DNA from: UBA2784 sp964494625
GTDB taxonomy: Bacteria > Pseudomonadota > Alphaproteobacteria > Micropepsales > Micropepsaceae
Assembly (NCBI GenBank): GCA_964494625.1
Contig: CAZBRT010000004.1
Location: 127,925-191,924 of the forward strand
Length of the DNA: 64,000 nucleotides
Direction: 5' to 3'
Shown here: piece by piece, positions 8,397 to 16,767 of the stretch
Numbering within the stretch: position 1 is the first letter of the stretch
Layout: the number at the start of each line of letters is the position of its first letter
Program-made: the position numbers and the translations under genes
Notes under the pieces: model-generated
What the model saw: only the letters and a program-made list of their open reading frames with translations
Told to the model about the DNA's origin: nothing
Databases searched by the model: none

Positions 8397-9053
8397 ATGC
8401 CCCATCACCCGCCTGAAGAATATCTGATCGACCTTGCTTCCGGCGCCGCGGGGGAGGGTGTTGCCCTGCTGCTCCGCACGCATCTTGCCATGTGCCCGCC
8501 TTGTGGGGTCGTGGCAGCCGATCTGGACCGGATTGGTGGTATCTTGCTGGAGGACGGGGCCGGTCGCTCATTGCAGACCCTTGCGCACCCGGCGCTTCCG
8601 GCTCTCGCGACCGCGCCCGGCCGCGCGCATGGCGCCCGCATCGCCCTCCCGCAACATGGCTCGAGGGGGATCCCGGAACCGCTGCGGGCCTTTGTCGGCG
8701 CGTCTTTCGATGCCCTCAACTGGCGCATGGTCTGGCCGGGCGTTCATGAATTGAACGTGCCCGGCCTTGATCCGCGCGAGGGTCTGAAGCTCTTGCGCAT
8801 CCGCGAGGGCATGGCGTTGCCGAAGCACACACATGAGGGCGACGAACTGACGCTTGTGCTGACGGGCGGTTATACGGACGCGACCGGGCACTATGTTGCC
8901 GGTGACGTCGCGCTGGCCGATGACGAGATCAGTCACCAGCCCAAGGCTGACCCGGGCACCGCCTGCATCTGTCTGACGGCGGTTGAGCGTCCGCTGCGGT
9001 TCACCGGCTTCTTTGCCCGGATCATCTCCCGTCTTCTCATCAAAGACCGCTGA
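8397..9053 (+). CDS. chrR: ChrR-like zinc anti-sigma factor with cupin domain
   Basis: The start is ATG 8397, giving 218 residues. The N-terminus has HH at 3-4 and then 'HLAMCPPC' (H29, C33, C36), matching the zinc-binding H...HxxxCxxC anti-sigma domain of ChrR. Residues from about 115 form a ChrR-type cupin: 'GLKLLRIREGMALPKHTHEGDELTLVLTG' contains the HxH and E metal ligands, and a further histidine is in 'DEISHQPKA'. In R. sphaeroides ChrR holds the ECF factor RpoE inactive until singlet oxygen appears. Usually rpoE is directly upstream; no sigma gene is present here. It starts a plus-strand unit with a DUF6134-like gene and an SDR. Confidence 0.8.
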   Translation: MPHHPPEEYLIDLASGAAGEGVALLLRTHLAMCPPCGVVAADLDRIGGILLEDGAGRSLQTLAHPALPALATAPGRAHGARIALPQHGSRGIPEPLRAFVGASFDALNWRMVWPGVHELNVPGLDPREGLKLLRIREGMALPKHTHEGDELTLVLTGGYTDATGHYVAGDVALADDEISHQPKADPGTACICLTAVERPLRFTGFFARIISRLLIKDR

Positions 9054-9063
9054 AAGGTTCGTC

Positions 9064-9705
9064 ATGCGCCTCTCTGTTGCTGCCCTTGCCGGGTTGGTGC
9101 TCTTTGCAGCGCCCGCACATGCCAGCTTCATTCCGCCCTCGGGCGAGATCGTCTTCAAGGCGATCCGCGACGGCGACGAAATCGGCTTTCACAAGGTGAG
9201 CTTCACAAGCGACGGCAGCCGCCTTGTCGCGCGCACGCAGATCGAACTGTCGGTCCATATCGCCTTCATCCGCGTCTTCCACTACACGCATGACAGTACA
9301 GAAGTCTGGGACAATGGCACGCTGACGACGTTGGAGAGCCGCACCTTCGACGACGGCTCGGACGAGAACCTCTCCGTCACATCGAGGGGCGGGCAGCTGG
9401 ACATTGCCGGGCCAGCCTATGCGGGTGCGGGGGCGGCATCGCTCAAGCCGACATCCTACTGGTTCGAGGATTTCGTGAAGCAGACGGAAGTTCTCAACTC
9501 CCAGACCGGCAAGATCATGCCGGTAACCATCCGCAGCGAAGGCAACGAGACGCTTTTGCTCGACGGCCAATCGGTCGAGACACGGCGATATTTCGTGGAG
9601 GAGCTGAAACTCCATTTGTGGTATGACGCGCGTGGCCAGTGGGTGCGCTCCAGCTTTGATGCGCGCGGCACAGCCATCGAGTATGTCATCGGCGATTATC
9701 AATAG
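9064..9705 (+). CDS. Exported DUF6134-like protein
   Basis: ATG 9064 lies ten bases after the chrR-like stop, giving 213 residues. Residues 1-19 are a clear Sec signal peptide ending AHA before SFIPP. The mature protein looks rich in beta strands: 'GEIVFKAIRDGDEIGFHKVSF', 'SYWFEDFVKQTEVLNSQTG' and 'YFVEELKLHLWYDARGQW' recall DUF6134/DUF3108-type periplasmic or outer-membrane-facing barrels (from memory). Function is unknown. Its place between an anti-sigma factor and an SDR, in a putative lipid-damage regulon, suggests a periplasmic role with lipids, but that is inference. Confidence 0.7.
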   Translation: MRLSVAALAGLVLFAAPAHASFIPPSGEIVFKAIRDGDEIGFHKVSFTSDGSRLVARTQIELSVHIAFIRVFHYTHDSTEVWDNGTLTTLESRTFDDGSDENLSVTSRGGQLDIAGPAYAGAGAASLKPTSYWFEDFVKQTEVLNSQTGKIMPVTIRSEGNETLLLDGQSVETRRYFVEELKLHLWYDARGQWVRSSFDARGTAIEYVIGDYQ

Positions 9706-9718
9706 GCGGCGTGCAGTC

Positions 9719-10516
9719 ATGGGTTCCGGCGGCAAGAACGGCAAACGCGTGCGCCGCATCGTATGGATCACAGGGGCAAGCACCGGCATCGGCGCCGCCC
9801 TTGCCCGCGAGATGGCACGACAGGGCTTTCATGTTGCCGCATCGGCCCGCAAGATCGCTGAACTGAATGCGCTTCAGGCGGAATCGGCGGGGTTGAAGGG
9901 CGCCATCACGCCTTATCCCTGCGATGTGGAAGACCAACTCGCCATGGCGCTTACGGCGGCCAATATCGCGCGCGAGATGGGGCCGATCGACATCGCGATT
10001 TTCAATGCGGGCGTCTATCTGCCGCTTGACGGGCGAAAAATCGACAGCGCGCTTTTCCGCAAGTCGTTCGACGTGAATGTCATGGGCGTGGTCCATGGCC
10101 TTGAGGCCATTGTGCCGGACATGGTGGCACGGCGTTGCGGACGCATCGTGATCGTGTCGTCGGTGACGGGCTATGGCGGGCTGCCGACATCATCGGCCTA
10201 TGGCGCGACCAAGGCTGCGCTCATCAACATGGCCGAAGCGCTGAAGTTCGACCTCGACAAGGCCAATGTTGCCATCCAGATCGTCAACCCGGGCTTTGTG
10301 AAGACTCCGGCAACCGACACCAACGATTTCAGCATGCCGTTCATCGTGTCAGCCGAGAAGGCAGCGCGACGCATCCTGCGCGGGATCAGGCGCGGCTCTT
10401 TCGAGATCACGTTCCCACGCCGCTTCACCTATATGCTGAAGTTCATGCAGCTTCTGCCCTACCGCGCCTATTTCGCGCTGACCCGGAAGATGACGGGCGC
10501 AGGCAAGGAACCTTAG
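9719..10516 (+). CDS. Short-chain dehydrogenase/reductase
   Basis: A 265-residue SDR starting at ATG 9719, 13 bases after the preceding stop. The dinucleotide-binding motif is 'TGASTGIG' around residues 19-26, 'NAG' is in 'IAIFNAGVYLPL', and the catalytic serine and YxxxK are in 'VIVSSVTGYGGLPTSSAYGATK'. The C-terminal 40 residues are basic and hydrophobic ('RRFTYMLKFMQLLPYRAYF'), which suggests membrane association and a lipid-like substrate. An SDR is, from memory, part of the sigmaE regulon gene set RSP_1087-1091 of R. sphaeroides. It ends four bases past the stop of the convergent MFS gene. Confidence 0.82.
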   Translation: MGSGGKNGKRVRRIVWITGASTGIGAALAREMARQGFHVAASARKIAELNALQAESAGLKGAITPYPCDVEDQLAMALTAANIAREMGPIDIAIFNAGVYLPLDGRKIDSALFRKSFDVNVMGVVHGLEAIVPDMVARRCGRIVIVSSVTGYGGLPTSSAYGATKAALINMAEALKFDLDKANVAIQIVNPGFVKTPATDTNDFSMPFIVSAEKAARRILRGIRRGSFEITFPRRFTYMLKFMQLLPYRAYFALTRKMTGAGKEP

Positions 10517-11871
10517 GAACGCGCCGGGGCGGGATCTGCTCCGGTGATCGTACCGCGCAGCCGTTGCTGCTCGTCGGCACCCAGGCCAAAGGTCCACATC
10601 AGGCGGATGGCGCCGGTTTTCAGGATCACCGGCACAACCGAATAGAGCGCGGTCAACGCAATCACGACGACATCCGATTGTCGGGGAAGCGTTGCATCAA
10701 AGCCGAGCGTCCCCAGAAGAATGAGGGCAGGGCCTGCCGAAAGCGCACTGGCAAATTTGCTCGCGATACCCCAAAGGGCGAAATAGAGCCCCGCGCGCTC
10801 GCCACCGCCTGCTGCCGTGTCCGCGTCAACGACATCCGCCTGAATGGACGCGGGCAGCGCAAGATCAGCACCCAGCGCAAGGCCGCTGAGTGTGCAGATC
10901 ACCGCAAAAATCATCGGATCGCCCAGCCACACTGCAACCGGCGTAAAGACAAAGACGCCGCAAGAGAACATCATCGCGCGGCACCAGGCATGGTGCTTTT
11001 CCCAACGTCGTGACAATTTCATCCAGACCGGGACCGAGAGAAGGCCCGCAAGAAAATAGGCAAGCAGCAATGGGCCGGCGAGACCTGGTGCCTGGAGCGC
11101 ATGGCTCACAAAGAGGATGAAGAGTGACGTCGGCAAGCCATTGGCCAGCCCATTCACCAGATAGGCAAGGATGAGGCGCCGGAAGTGGCGGTTCTGGGCG
11201 ATGAGCCGCCAGCCGCCACCAACGCCGGCCTCAAGACCGTGGCGGTCACGTTTCAGCGGCAAGCGATCCGGCACGAATTTCAGGCAAAGCCAGACGCTGA
11301 TCGGCAAGCCGATCCCGGTCGCCCATGCAATGGAGGAGACTCCTGCCTCGGCGCCACCAAAGATCGCCTTGGATGCTTCGGGGAGGAGGATCGCGATAAG
11401 CGTGCCGGCCAGAATGGTGGCCTCGCGCGCGCCGACAATGCGCGTGCGCTCGTGGTACTGGCCCGAAAGCTCCGCACCCCAGGCGGCATAGGGCACGATC
11501 ATCATCGTCCAACCCAAAGTGAGCACGCAGGACCAGATGACAAAATGCGTCACATCCGCGTCGCCGGGCGGCGCAAACAGCATGACCACGCCCGCGAACA
11601 CCAACGGCGTTCCGGCAAAGATCCACGGCTTGCGACGGCCAAAGCGCATGCGGGTAATGTCGCTGAGAAAGCCGCCGACAGGATCGGTGATGCCATCAAA
11701 GAGACGCAGCGCGATCAGCGCAAAGCCCATGGCAGCCGCAGAGACGCCGAATGTCTCGATATAGTAGGCGGGCAGGATCACATAAAACGGAATGGTCAGC
11801 GCCGACAACGGCAGCGCCGGCAGCGCATAAGCCCAGATGACCTTGCGCGGCAGGGCGCTGCCGTCAGCCAC
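10513..11871 (-). CDS. MFS transporter, GPH (glycoside-pentoside-hexuronide)-like family
   Basis: I place the start at GTG 11871, which overlaps the methyltransferase gene by eight bases and gives 452 residues; the open frame upstream lies inside that gene. The protein has about 12 hydrophobic helices. 'DGITDPVGGFLSDITRMRFGRRKPWIFAG' is the hallmark cytoplasmic loop of GPH-type cation symporters, and 'WGAELSGQYHERTRIVGAREA' is the equivalent of the conserved loop 4. Last gene of the photolyase-FAD-DUF1365-methyltransferase-MFS operon. Transported substrate unknown; position suggests a lipid-derived or stress-related compound. Confidence 0.82.
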   Translation of the reverse strand: MADGSALPRKVIWAYALPALPLSALTIPFYVILPAYYIETFGVSAAAMGFALIALRLFDGITDPVGGFLSDITRMRFGRRKPWIFAGTPLVFAGVVMLFAPPGDADVTHFVIWSCVLTLGWTMMIVPYAAWGAELSGQYHERTRIVGAREATILAGTLIAILLPEASKAIFGGAEAGVSSIAWATGIGLPISVWLCLKFVPDRLPLKRDRHGLEAGVGGGWRLIAQNRHFRRLILAYLVNGLANGLPTSLFILFVSHALQAPGLAGPLLLAYFLAGLLSVPVWMKLSRRWEKHHAWCRAMMFSCGVFVFTPVAVWLGDPMIFAVICTLSGLALGADLALPASIQADVVDADTAAGGGERAGLYFALWGIASKFASALSAGPALILLGTLGFDATLPRQSDVVVIALTALYSVVPVILKTGAIRLMWTFGLGADEQQRLRGTITGADPAPARS

Positions 11872-13093
11872 GGTGCAAGACCACCTGCTCCACATCAATG
11901 GATTGCGAACGGAAGCCAGCTTCGCAGTAAGCGAGATAGCAAGTCCAGAGACGTCTGAAACGCTCGTCAAAGCGCCGTTGCGCCATTTGAGGCCAGGCGC
12001 GGTTGAAGGCAACGTGCCACTCGGCAAGCGTGCGCGCATAGTCGAGGCCAAAGGTCTGGCGCGCACCCACCGCAAATCCCGCCCGCTCGGCCTGATTTGC
12101 CAGAACCGCTGGCGAGGGCAGCATGCCGCCGGGGAATACATGCCGCTGGATGAAATCGGCACGGCGGCGATAGGACTCATACCATCTGTCAGCGATGGTG
12201 ATGACCTGCAGCCCCGCCGCACCGCCTGGTTTGACGATGTTGCGGAGCTTGCCGAAATAATCCGGCCAGTATTTCTCGCCCACAGCTTCGAACATCTCGA
12301 TGGAGATCGCGCGGTCGAAGCTTCCTTCAAGGTCGCGATAGTCGCGGAACTCCAGCGTGACGCGTTCGTTCAGACCCGCCTCGAAAATGCGCTTCTGCCC
12401 GTGGGCCAATTGCTCGCGGCTGATGGTGATGCCGGTGACATGGCAGCCGATCTCGCGCGCGGCGTATTCGGCAAAGCCGCCCCATCCGCAACCGATCTCG
12501 ACCACGCGATGGTCCGGCGCGATCCCGGTCAAGCGGGCGAGGTTGGCGTATTTGGCGTGCTGCGCCTGTTCGAGTGTCATGTCCGGCGAAGAGAACAGCC
12601 CCGCCGAATAGGTCATCGAAGGGTCAAGCCATTGCCGGTAGAAATCATTGCCAAGGTCATAATGCGCATGGATGTTGCGCCTGGAACCCTTGCGGGTGTT
12701 GGGGCGCAGCATGTGCTTTGCCCGTGCCAGCGCGTTCACGATCCAGGTGCCGCGCGACACGCCATCGACTGCCTCTGCATTGATGGCGGCGAGATAAAAC
12801 ACGGCCATGATATCCGGGCTGTCCCACAAGCCATCGAGATAGGCTTCGGCAAATCCAAGGCTGCCGCCGCGGATGACACGGCCGAACATGCGGTGGTCGC
12901 GCACAAGGATTGTGCCCTCGACGCCGTTGCGTGCGCCCGCAAAGCGGAAAACGCGTCCGTCAGGCATCACGATTGAGAGCGTGCCCAGCGCCATTCGCGA
13001 CAGCGCCCGCAAGGCAAGTCTCGCCGAAAGCGGCAGGCCGCGCAGCGCAGCGCGGGGAAGGGTGAACTCGTCGTTTATCGTGCTGTCTGTCAT
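11864..13093 (-). CDS. Cyclopropane-fatty-acyl-phospholipid synthase-type methyltransferase
   Basis: The 409-residue protein has the CFA-synthase layout: an N-terminal lipid-binding region, then 'HYDLGNDFYRQWLDPSMTYS' (residues 144-163) and the SAM motif 'VVEIGCGWGGFAE' at 197-209. The family transfers a methylene or methyl group from SAM to unsaturated acyl chains of membrane phospholipids. In this gene neighbourhood (DUF1365, FAD oxidase, photolyase, ChrR) the closest known counterpart is the sigmaE-controlled methyltransferase of R. sphaeroides implicated in methylated and furan fatty acids, so a methyltransferase other than true cyclopropane synthase is possible. It overlaps the DUF1365 gene by four bases. 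Confidence 0.85.
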   Translation of the reverse strand: MTDSTINDEFTLPRAALRGLPLSARLALRALSRMALGTLSIVMPDGRVFRFAGARNGVEGTILVRDHRMFGRVIRGGSLGFAEAYLDGLWDSPDIMAVFYLAAINAEAVDGVSRGTWIVNALARAKHMLRPNTRKGSRRNIHAHYDLGNDFYRQWLDPSMTYSAGLFSSPDMTLEQAQHAKYANLARLTGIAPDHRVVEIGCGWGGFAEYAAREIGCHVTGITISREQLAHGQKRIFEAGLNERVTLEFRDYRDLEGSFDRAISIEMFEAVGEKYWPDYFGKLRNIVKPGGAAGLQVITIADRWYESYRRRADFIQRHVFPGGMLPSPAVLANQAERAGFAVGARQTFGLDYARTLAEWHVAFNRAWPQMAQRRFDERFRRLWTCYLAYCEAGFRSQSIDVEQVVLHRG

Positions 13094-13893
13094 GGCAGCG
13101 TGCTCCGGGGATGCGAAGTGGCAAGGCTGATTGTCGGTTGGGGCTTTGGTGTGCGCGTCTCAAGGCGTGCGCCCTTCCACCACAGGCGAAGCGCCTGAAA
13201 ATGGATGCCGAAGACGACGTTGAGCGTCATCAAGGGGTGGCGCAGCACGGCTTTCAGGATCGCTGATGATGTGAGCGGTTTGCGGAACCCCGATTGCGTT
13301 GCGAGCAAGAGCGCGCCTTCGGTATCGCGCTGGTGGATCGCGATGGAAAGGCGCTCGCCCGGCACGCGCAGCGAGAAGGCGTAAGTCGCCTCCATACCGA
13401 TGAATGGCGAGACGTAGAACATCTTTCTGGCTTCGTGGCTGATGGCTTCTGTGTCACCAGCAGGCGCGACATAGACATGCGTCTCGCCGAACGTGTTGTT
13501 GACCTCGTAGATCACCGCACCGCATTTTCCGGCTGGCGTGAAAACGAACCAGACCGAGACCGGATTGAAGACGAAACCGAAGAGGCGCGGGAAACACAGA
13601 AGGCGGACTTGGCCGATGGCGATATCGAGCCCCGCTTCGGCCAGCGTGCGCTGAACCCAGGGGCGCAGCGGCGAGCCGTCGCGAAACCCGTGGTCAGCAT
13701 CGTGGAAGGACAAGAGCCCGAAGCGATTGTGGCGAAAGAGGCGTGAGGCACGAGAGCAAGCCGGATCATCAATGTCCACCAGCACCGAAAAGACCCGGTA
13801 GCTGAAGCGATGACGAAAGGGCTTGGCACGCGCGTGCATGACCCGTCCCTCGTAAAGGGCGGGCGGTGGCGCATCCTGCAAACCGCGCATCAT
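13090..13893 (-). CDS. DUF1365 family protein
   Basis: The start ATG at 13893 overlaps the stop of the FAD-oxidase gene as ATGA and gives 267 residues; the second in-frame ATG at 13890 is also possible. 'ALYEGRVMHARAKPFRHRFSYRVF' in summary form (tyrosine and histidine-rich N-terminus), 'PRLFGFVFNPVSVWF' and 'VNNTFGETHVY' are DUF1365 signatures. The biochemical role is not settled; the family nearly always accompanies an FAD amine-oxidase-like protein and a CFA-type methyltransferase, and in the R. sphaeroides sigmaE regulon it is linked to membrane-lipid modification. Co-translation with both neighbours supports a shared pathway. Confidence 0.85.
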   Translation of the reverse strand: MMRGLQDAPPPALYEGRVMHARAKPFRHRFSYRVFSVLVDIDDPACSRASRLFRHNRFGLLSFHDADHGFRDGSPLRPWVQRTLAEAGLDIAIGQVRLLCFPRLFGFVFNPVSVWFVFTPAGKCGAVIYEVNNTFGETHVYVAPAGDTEAISHEARKMFYVSPFIGMEATYAFSLRVPGERLSIAIHQRDTEGALLLATQSGFRKPLTSSAILKAVLRHPLMTLNVVFGIHFQALRLWWKGARLETRTPKPQPTISLATSHPRSTLP

Positions 13894-15215
13894 TCTGCGG
13901 CCTGCGCAAGTGACGTGAAGATGCGCGGACGCGCGATGCCATGCGCCAGCGTTTGCCCGCCCAGCGCGCGCCCGATCTCGAGCCCCCCCGTCAATCCATC
14001 TTCGTGGAAGCCATGGCCGCACCAGGCGCCGCAGAACCATGTGCCGCGCTCGCCCTGAATTTCGTGGAGTTGCGATTGTGCATCCAGTGCTGCCTGATCG
14101 AATTGCGGATGGTCGTAGTCGAAGCGCGCAAAGGTCATTTCGGGCGCGGGAGGTCTTTCCGGGTTGAGTGTCACGAAAACCGGGCGGGCGGGATCAAGGT
14201 TCTGCAGGCGGTTCATCCAGTAGCTCACAGCGACCGGCTGGCCCGCCTGTTGCCCGGTGGTGCGGAGATAGTTCCACGCTGCCCACACGCTGCGTCGCTT
14301 CGGCATCAGCGAAAGATCACGGTGGAGCCAGGCCACATTGGGCGCATAACGCACCGCGCCAAGCATTTTGCGTTCACCGAAAGACGGCTCGGCCAGAAGG
14401 CGCAGCGCCTGATCGCTGTGACACGAAAAAATCACTTGATCGAAGCGTTCGGCATGTCCGTCGAACGCCAGCGTGACGCCCTGATCATCGCGCAGGACCT
14501 TCTGCACGGGCGATGAAACGCGGATGGTTGCTTGCGTTGCCGCCACCAGCTTGCGGACATATTCGCGTGAGCCTCCGGAGACCGTGCGCCATTGCGGGCG
14601 GTCAAAGTCGATCAGCTTGTGGTTGGCAAAGAACGCGAGGAAACTCGCCGCCGGGAAATCCAGCATGGAATCGGCAGGGGTTGACCAGATCGCAGCCCCC
14701 ATCGGCAAAAGGTAGTTCTCGCGGAAAGACGCCCCAAGGTTTCGCGCATCAAGCCACGCGCCGAGCGAAACGCCCTGCAGCGAGCCATTGCCCAAGTCGC
14801 TGCGGGCAAAACGGTTGAACCGCAGAATGTCGATCCACATGGCGTGGAAGCTTGGGCGCAAGAGATTCCGGCGCTGGGCAAAAAGGGTCTTCAGGCTGTC
14901 GCCGCTCCATTCCAGACGCCCGCGATCCAGCGAGACGGCAAAGCCCATGTTTGATGCTTCGGTTGTGACACCCAGCAACGCGAACAAGGCTGTCAGGTTC
15001 GGATAATTGAGTTCGTTGTAAACGATGAACCCCGTGTCCACCGCCATGGGCGCGCCATCATGATCAATGTCGACCGTGTTCGAATGGCCGCCGATCCGCG
15101 CATCCTTCTCAAAGAGCGACACGTCATGGCGCGAACCCAGCGACCATGAAGCTGCAAGGCCGGCAATGCCCGAACCGATGATGGCGATACGCTGGCGGCG
15201 TGTGTGTTGCGTCAT
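13890..15215 (-). CDS. FAD-dependent amine-oxidase-like protein (lipid desaturase/oxidase candidate)
   Basis: ATG 15215 follows the photolyase stop by one base and gives 441 residues. The Rossmann FAD motif GSGIAG spans residues 14-19, with the ribose-binding glutamate E36 in 'LFEKDARIGGHSNT'. The C-terminus 'GTWFCGAWCGHGFHEDGL' is the second FAD-contact region of this family, which is annotated as NAD(P)-binding or amine oxidase but acts in lipid chemistry in this operon type. A flavoprotein desaturase (UfaD-like) acting on methylated acyl chains is one plausible role, from literature memory. The gene is intact and sits between the photolyase and DUF1365 genes. Confidence 0.82.
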   Translation of the reverse strand: MTQHTRRQRIAIIGSGIAGLAASWSLGSRHDVSLFEKDARIGGHSNTVDIDHDGAPMAVDTGFIVYNELNYPNLTALFALLGVTTEASNMGFAVSLDRGRLEWSGDSLKTLFAQRRNLLRPSFHAMWIDILRFNRFARSDLGNGSLQGVSLGAWLDARNLGASFRENYLLPMGAAIWSTPADSMLDFPAASFLAFFANHKLIDFDRPQWRTVSGGSREYVRKLVAATQATIRVSSPVQKVLRDDQGVTLAFDGHAERFDQVIFSCHSDQALRLLAEPSFGERKMLGAVRYAPNVAWLHRDLSLMPKRRSVWAAWNYLRTTGQQAGQPVAVSYWMNRLQNLDPARPVFVTLNPERPPAPEMTFARFDYDHPQFDQAALDAQSQLHEIQGERGTWFCGAWCGHGFHEDGLTGGLEIGRALGGQTLAHGIARPRIFTSLAQAAE

Positions 15216-15216
15216 C

Positions 15217-16662
15217 TCACGCTGCTTTCCTGAGGCGCGCGAAGGCGGCCAGCGCGCGCTCACGCCCATGGGCAAGGTCGATGATCGGGTGCGGATAGGT
15301 CTTGCCGAGCTGCACGTCCGATGCGTCGCGCACATCCTGCGGTGCGCGCCAGGGCGCATGAATATGCGCATCCGGCAGGCGCGCCAGTTCCGGCACGAAG
15401 CGGCGCACATAGCGTCCCTGCGGATCAAACCGTTCGCCCTGCAGCACCGGATTGAAGATGCGGAAAAAAGGCGCGGCATCGGCGCCGCATCCCGCGACCC
15501 ACTGCCAGCTTGCCGCGTTGCTGGCGAGATCGGCATCCACCAGCGTGTCCCAGAACCAGTCCGCACCCTTGCGCCAATCAATCAGGAGATGCTTCACCAG
15601 AAACGAGGCGGCGATCATGCGCACACGATTATGCATGGAGCCTGTCTGCCAAAGCTCGCGCATGCCGGCATCGACAATCGGAATGCCCGTTTGCCCCCGC
15701 GTCCATGCCCTGAGGGCTTTCGCATCATCCGCCCATGGAAACTGGTCGAAGCCTGCGCGCAAATTTTCTTCCGGCAGATCCGGGGTGTGATGGAGGAGGT
15801 GCGCGGAAAATTCACGCCAACCCAACTCGCTCAGGAATTTGTCGGCGCTGCGCTGAAGCGCAGGCTCTGCCGCCACACAATGCTGGACCGCATGCCAGAT
15901 GGTGCGCGCACTCAACTCGCCGAAATGGAGGTGGGGTGAAAGGCGTGATGTGCCCGGCATATCCGGCCGGTCGCGCGCGGACGCGTATTCTGCCAGCCCT
16001 TCATCGAGGAAATCCGCGAGGCGGTTGCGCGCGGCATTTTCGCCCGGCGTCCAGGTTTCACGCAGACCCTGCGCCCAGTCCGGCGCCCGGGGAAGGAGAC
16101 CGAGCTCAGCCAGCTCAAGTCGGGCCAAACCATGTAACGCTGCGATCAAATGCTTCGGGGCAGGCAATGGTTGCTTGGGGGAGGGCGCCGACAGGCAGGC
16201 GCGCCAGAACGGCGTGAACACCAGAAATCCCGTGCCGCCATTTGTCCGGATCGCAGCAGGATCAAAGAGAAGAGACGCGTTGAAACCGTGCGGGGTGATG
16301 CCTGACGCAACAAGCCCATCGGCAAGCGCGCGGTCCTGTGCGGCTTGCGAAGGTTCATAGCTGCGGTTCCAAAAGGTCGCGCTTGCGCCCGCATCACGGG
16401 CGAGGCGCAACGCCTCGGTGGCAAAAGGCCCCTTGCGCAAGACGAGCGTGGCTCCCAAACCAGCCAGGCGCTGCTGAAGCGCGGACAGACTATAGTGCAA
16501 CCACCAGCGCGAAGCGGCGCCCGCACGCCATCGACCAGAAGTTTCATTGTCCAGAATATAGGCGGCAATCACCGGCGCGCCTGTTTCCGCTGCGGCGTGC
16601 AAAGCGGGGTTGTCGCTGATGCGCAGATCATTCCGGAACAAGACAAGAACAGGCTTCGGCAT
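15217..16662 (-). CDS. phrB: Deoxyribodipyrimidine photolyase (class I CPD photolyase)
   Basis: The 481-residue protein has an N-terminal antenna-binding alpha/beta domain ('VLFRNDLRISDNPALHAA') and a C-terminal FAD domain with 'TSRLSPHLHFGELS', 'WREFSAHLLHH', 'GIPIVDAGMRELWQTG' and 'SMHNRVRMIAASFLVK'. 'ASWQWVAGCGADAAPFFRI' carries the conserved tryptophan and the FAD-contacting asparagine/aspartate region. It repairs cyclobutane pyrimidine dimers using blue light. First gene of a five-gene operon with lipid-modifying enzymes, and preceded by an ECF-type promoter candidate, which links it to the same light or singlet-oxygen response as the chrR-like gene. Confidence 0.93.
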   Translation of the reverse strand: MPKPVLVLFRNDLRISDNPALHAAAETGAPVIAAYILDNETSGRWRAGAASRWWLHYSLSALQQRLAGLGATLVLRKGPFATEALRLARDAGASATFWNRSYEPSQAAQDRALADGLVASGITPHGFNASLLFDPAAIRTNGGTGFLVFTPFWRACLSAPSPKQPLPAPKHLIAALHGLARLELAELGLLPRAPDWAQGLRETWTPGENAARNRLADFLDEGLAEYASARDRPDMPGTSRLSPHLHFGELSARTIWHAVQHCVAAEPALQRSADKFLSELGWREFSAHLLHHTPDLPEENLRAGFDQFPWADDAKALRAWTRGQTGIPIVDAGMRELWQTGSMHNRVRMIAASFLVKHLLIDWRKGADWFWDTLVDADLASNAASWQWVAGCGADAAPFFRIFNPVLQGERFDPQGRYVRRFVPELARLPDAHIHAPWRAPQDVRDASDVQLGKTYPHPIIDLAHGRERALAAFARLRKAA

Positions 16663-16731
16663 TTGGCATCCCAGCGGTCAAGAACGCAGGGATACCGCCC
16701 TCGGCCCCGCTCAATGTGGTTCGGGGCTTGT

Positions 16732-16757
16732 TACGCAGTCCTGATCCTTCCGGATCA
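16732..16757 (-). promoter_or_regulatory. ECF sigma promoter candidate of the photolyase operon
   Basis: On the minus strand TGATCC (16757-16752) is followed after 16 bases by CGTA (16735-16732), about 70 bases before the photolyase ATG. The spacing equals that in front of the chrR-like gene. A caution: the TGATCC is also one arm of a perfect inverted repeat, TGATCC-GGAA-GGATCA, ten bases downstream of the sulfatase stop, so part of it could instead be an RNA hairpin; there is no T-run after it. Confidence 0.5.
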
Positions 16758-16767
16758 CTGTCGGGAA

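Noticed and set aside
10135..11013. Long plus-strand frame overlapping SDR end and MFS start
   Set aside because: Arg/His/Gln-rich shadow of the SDR and MFS genes with no ribosome site.
11872..12330. N-terminal extension of the MFS frame
   Set aside because: It lies wholly inside the methyltransferase gene and is low-complexity in character; GTG 11871 fits family length.
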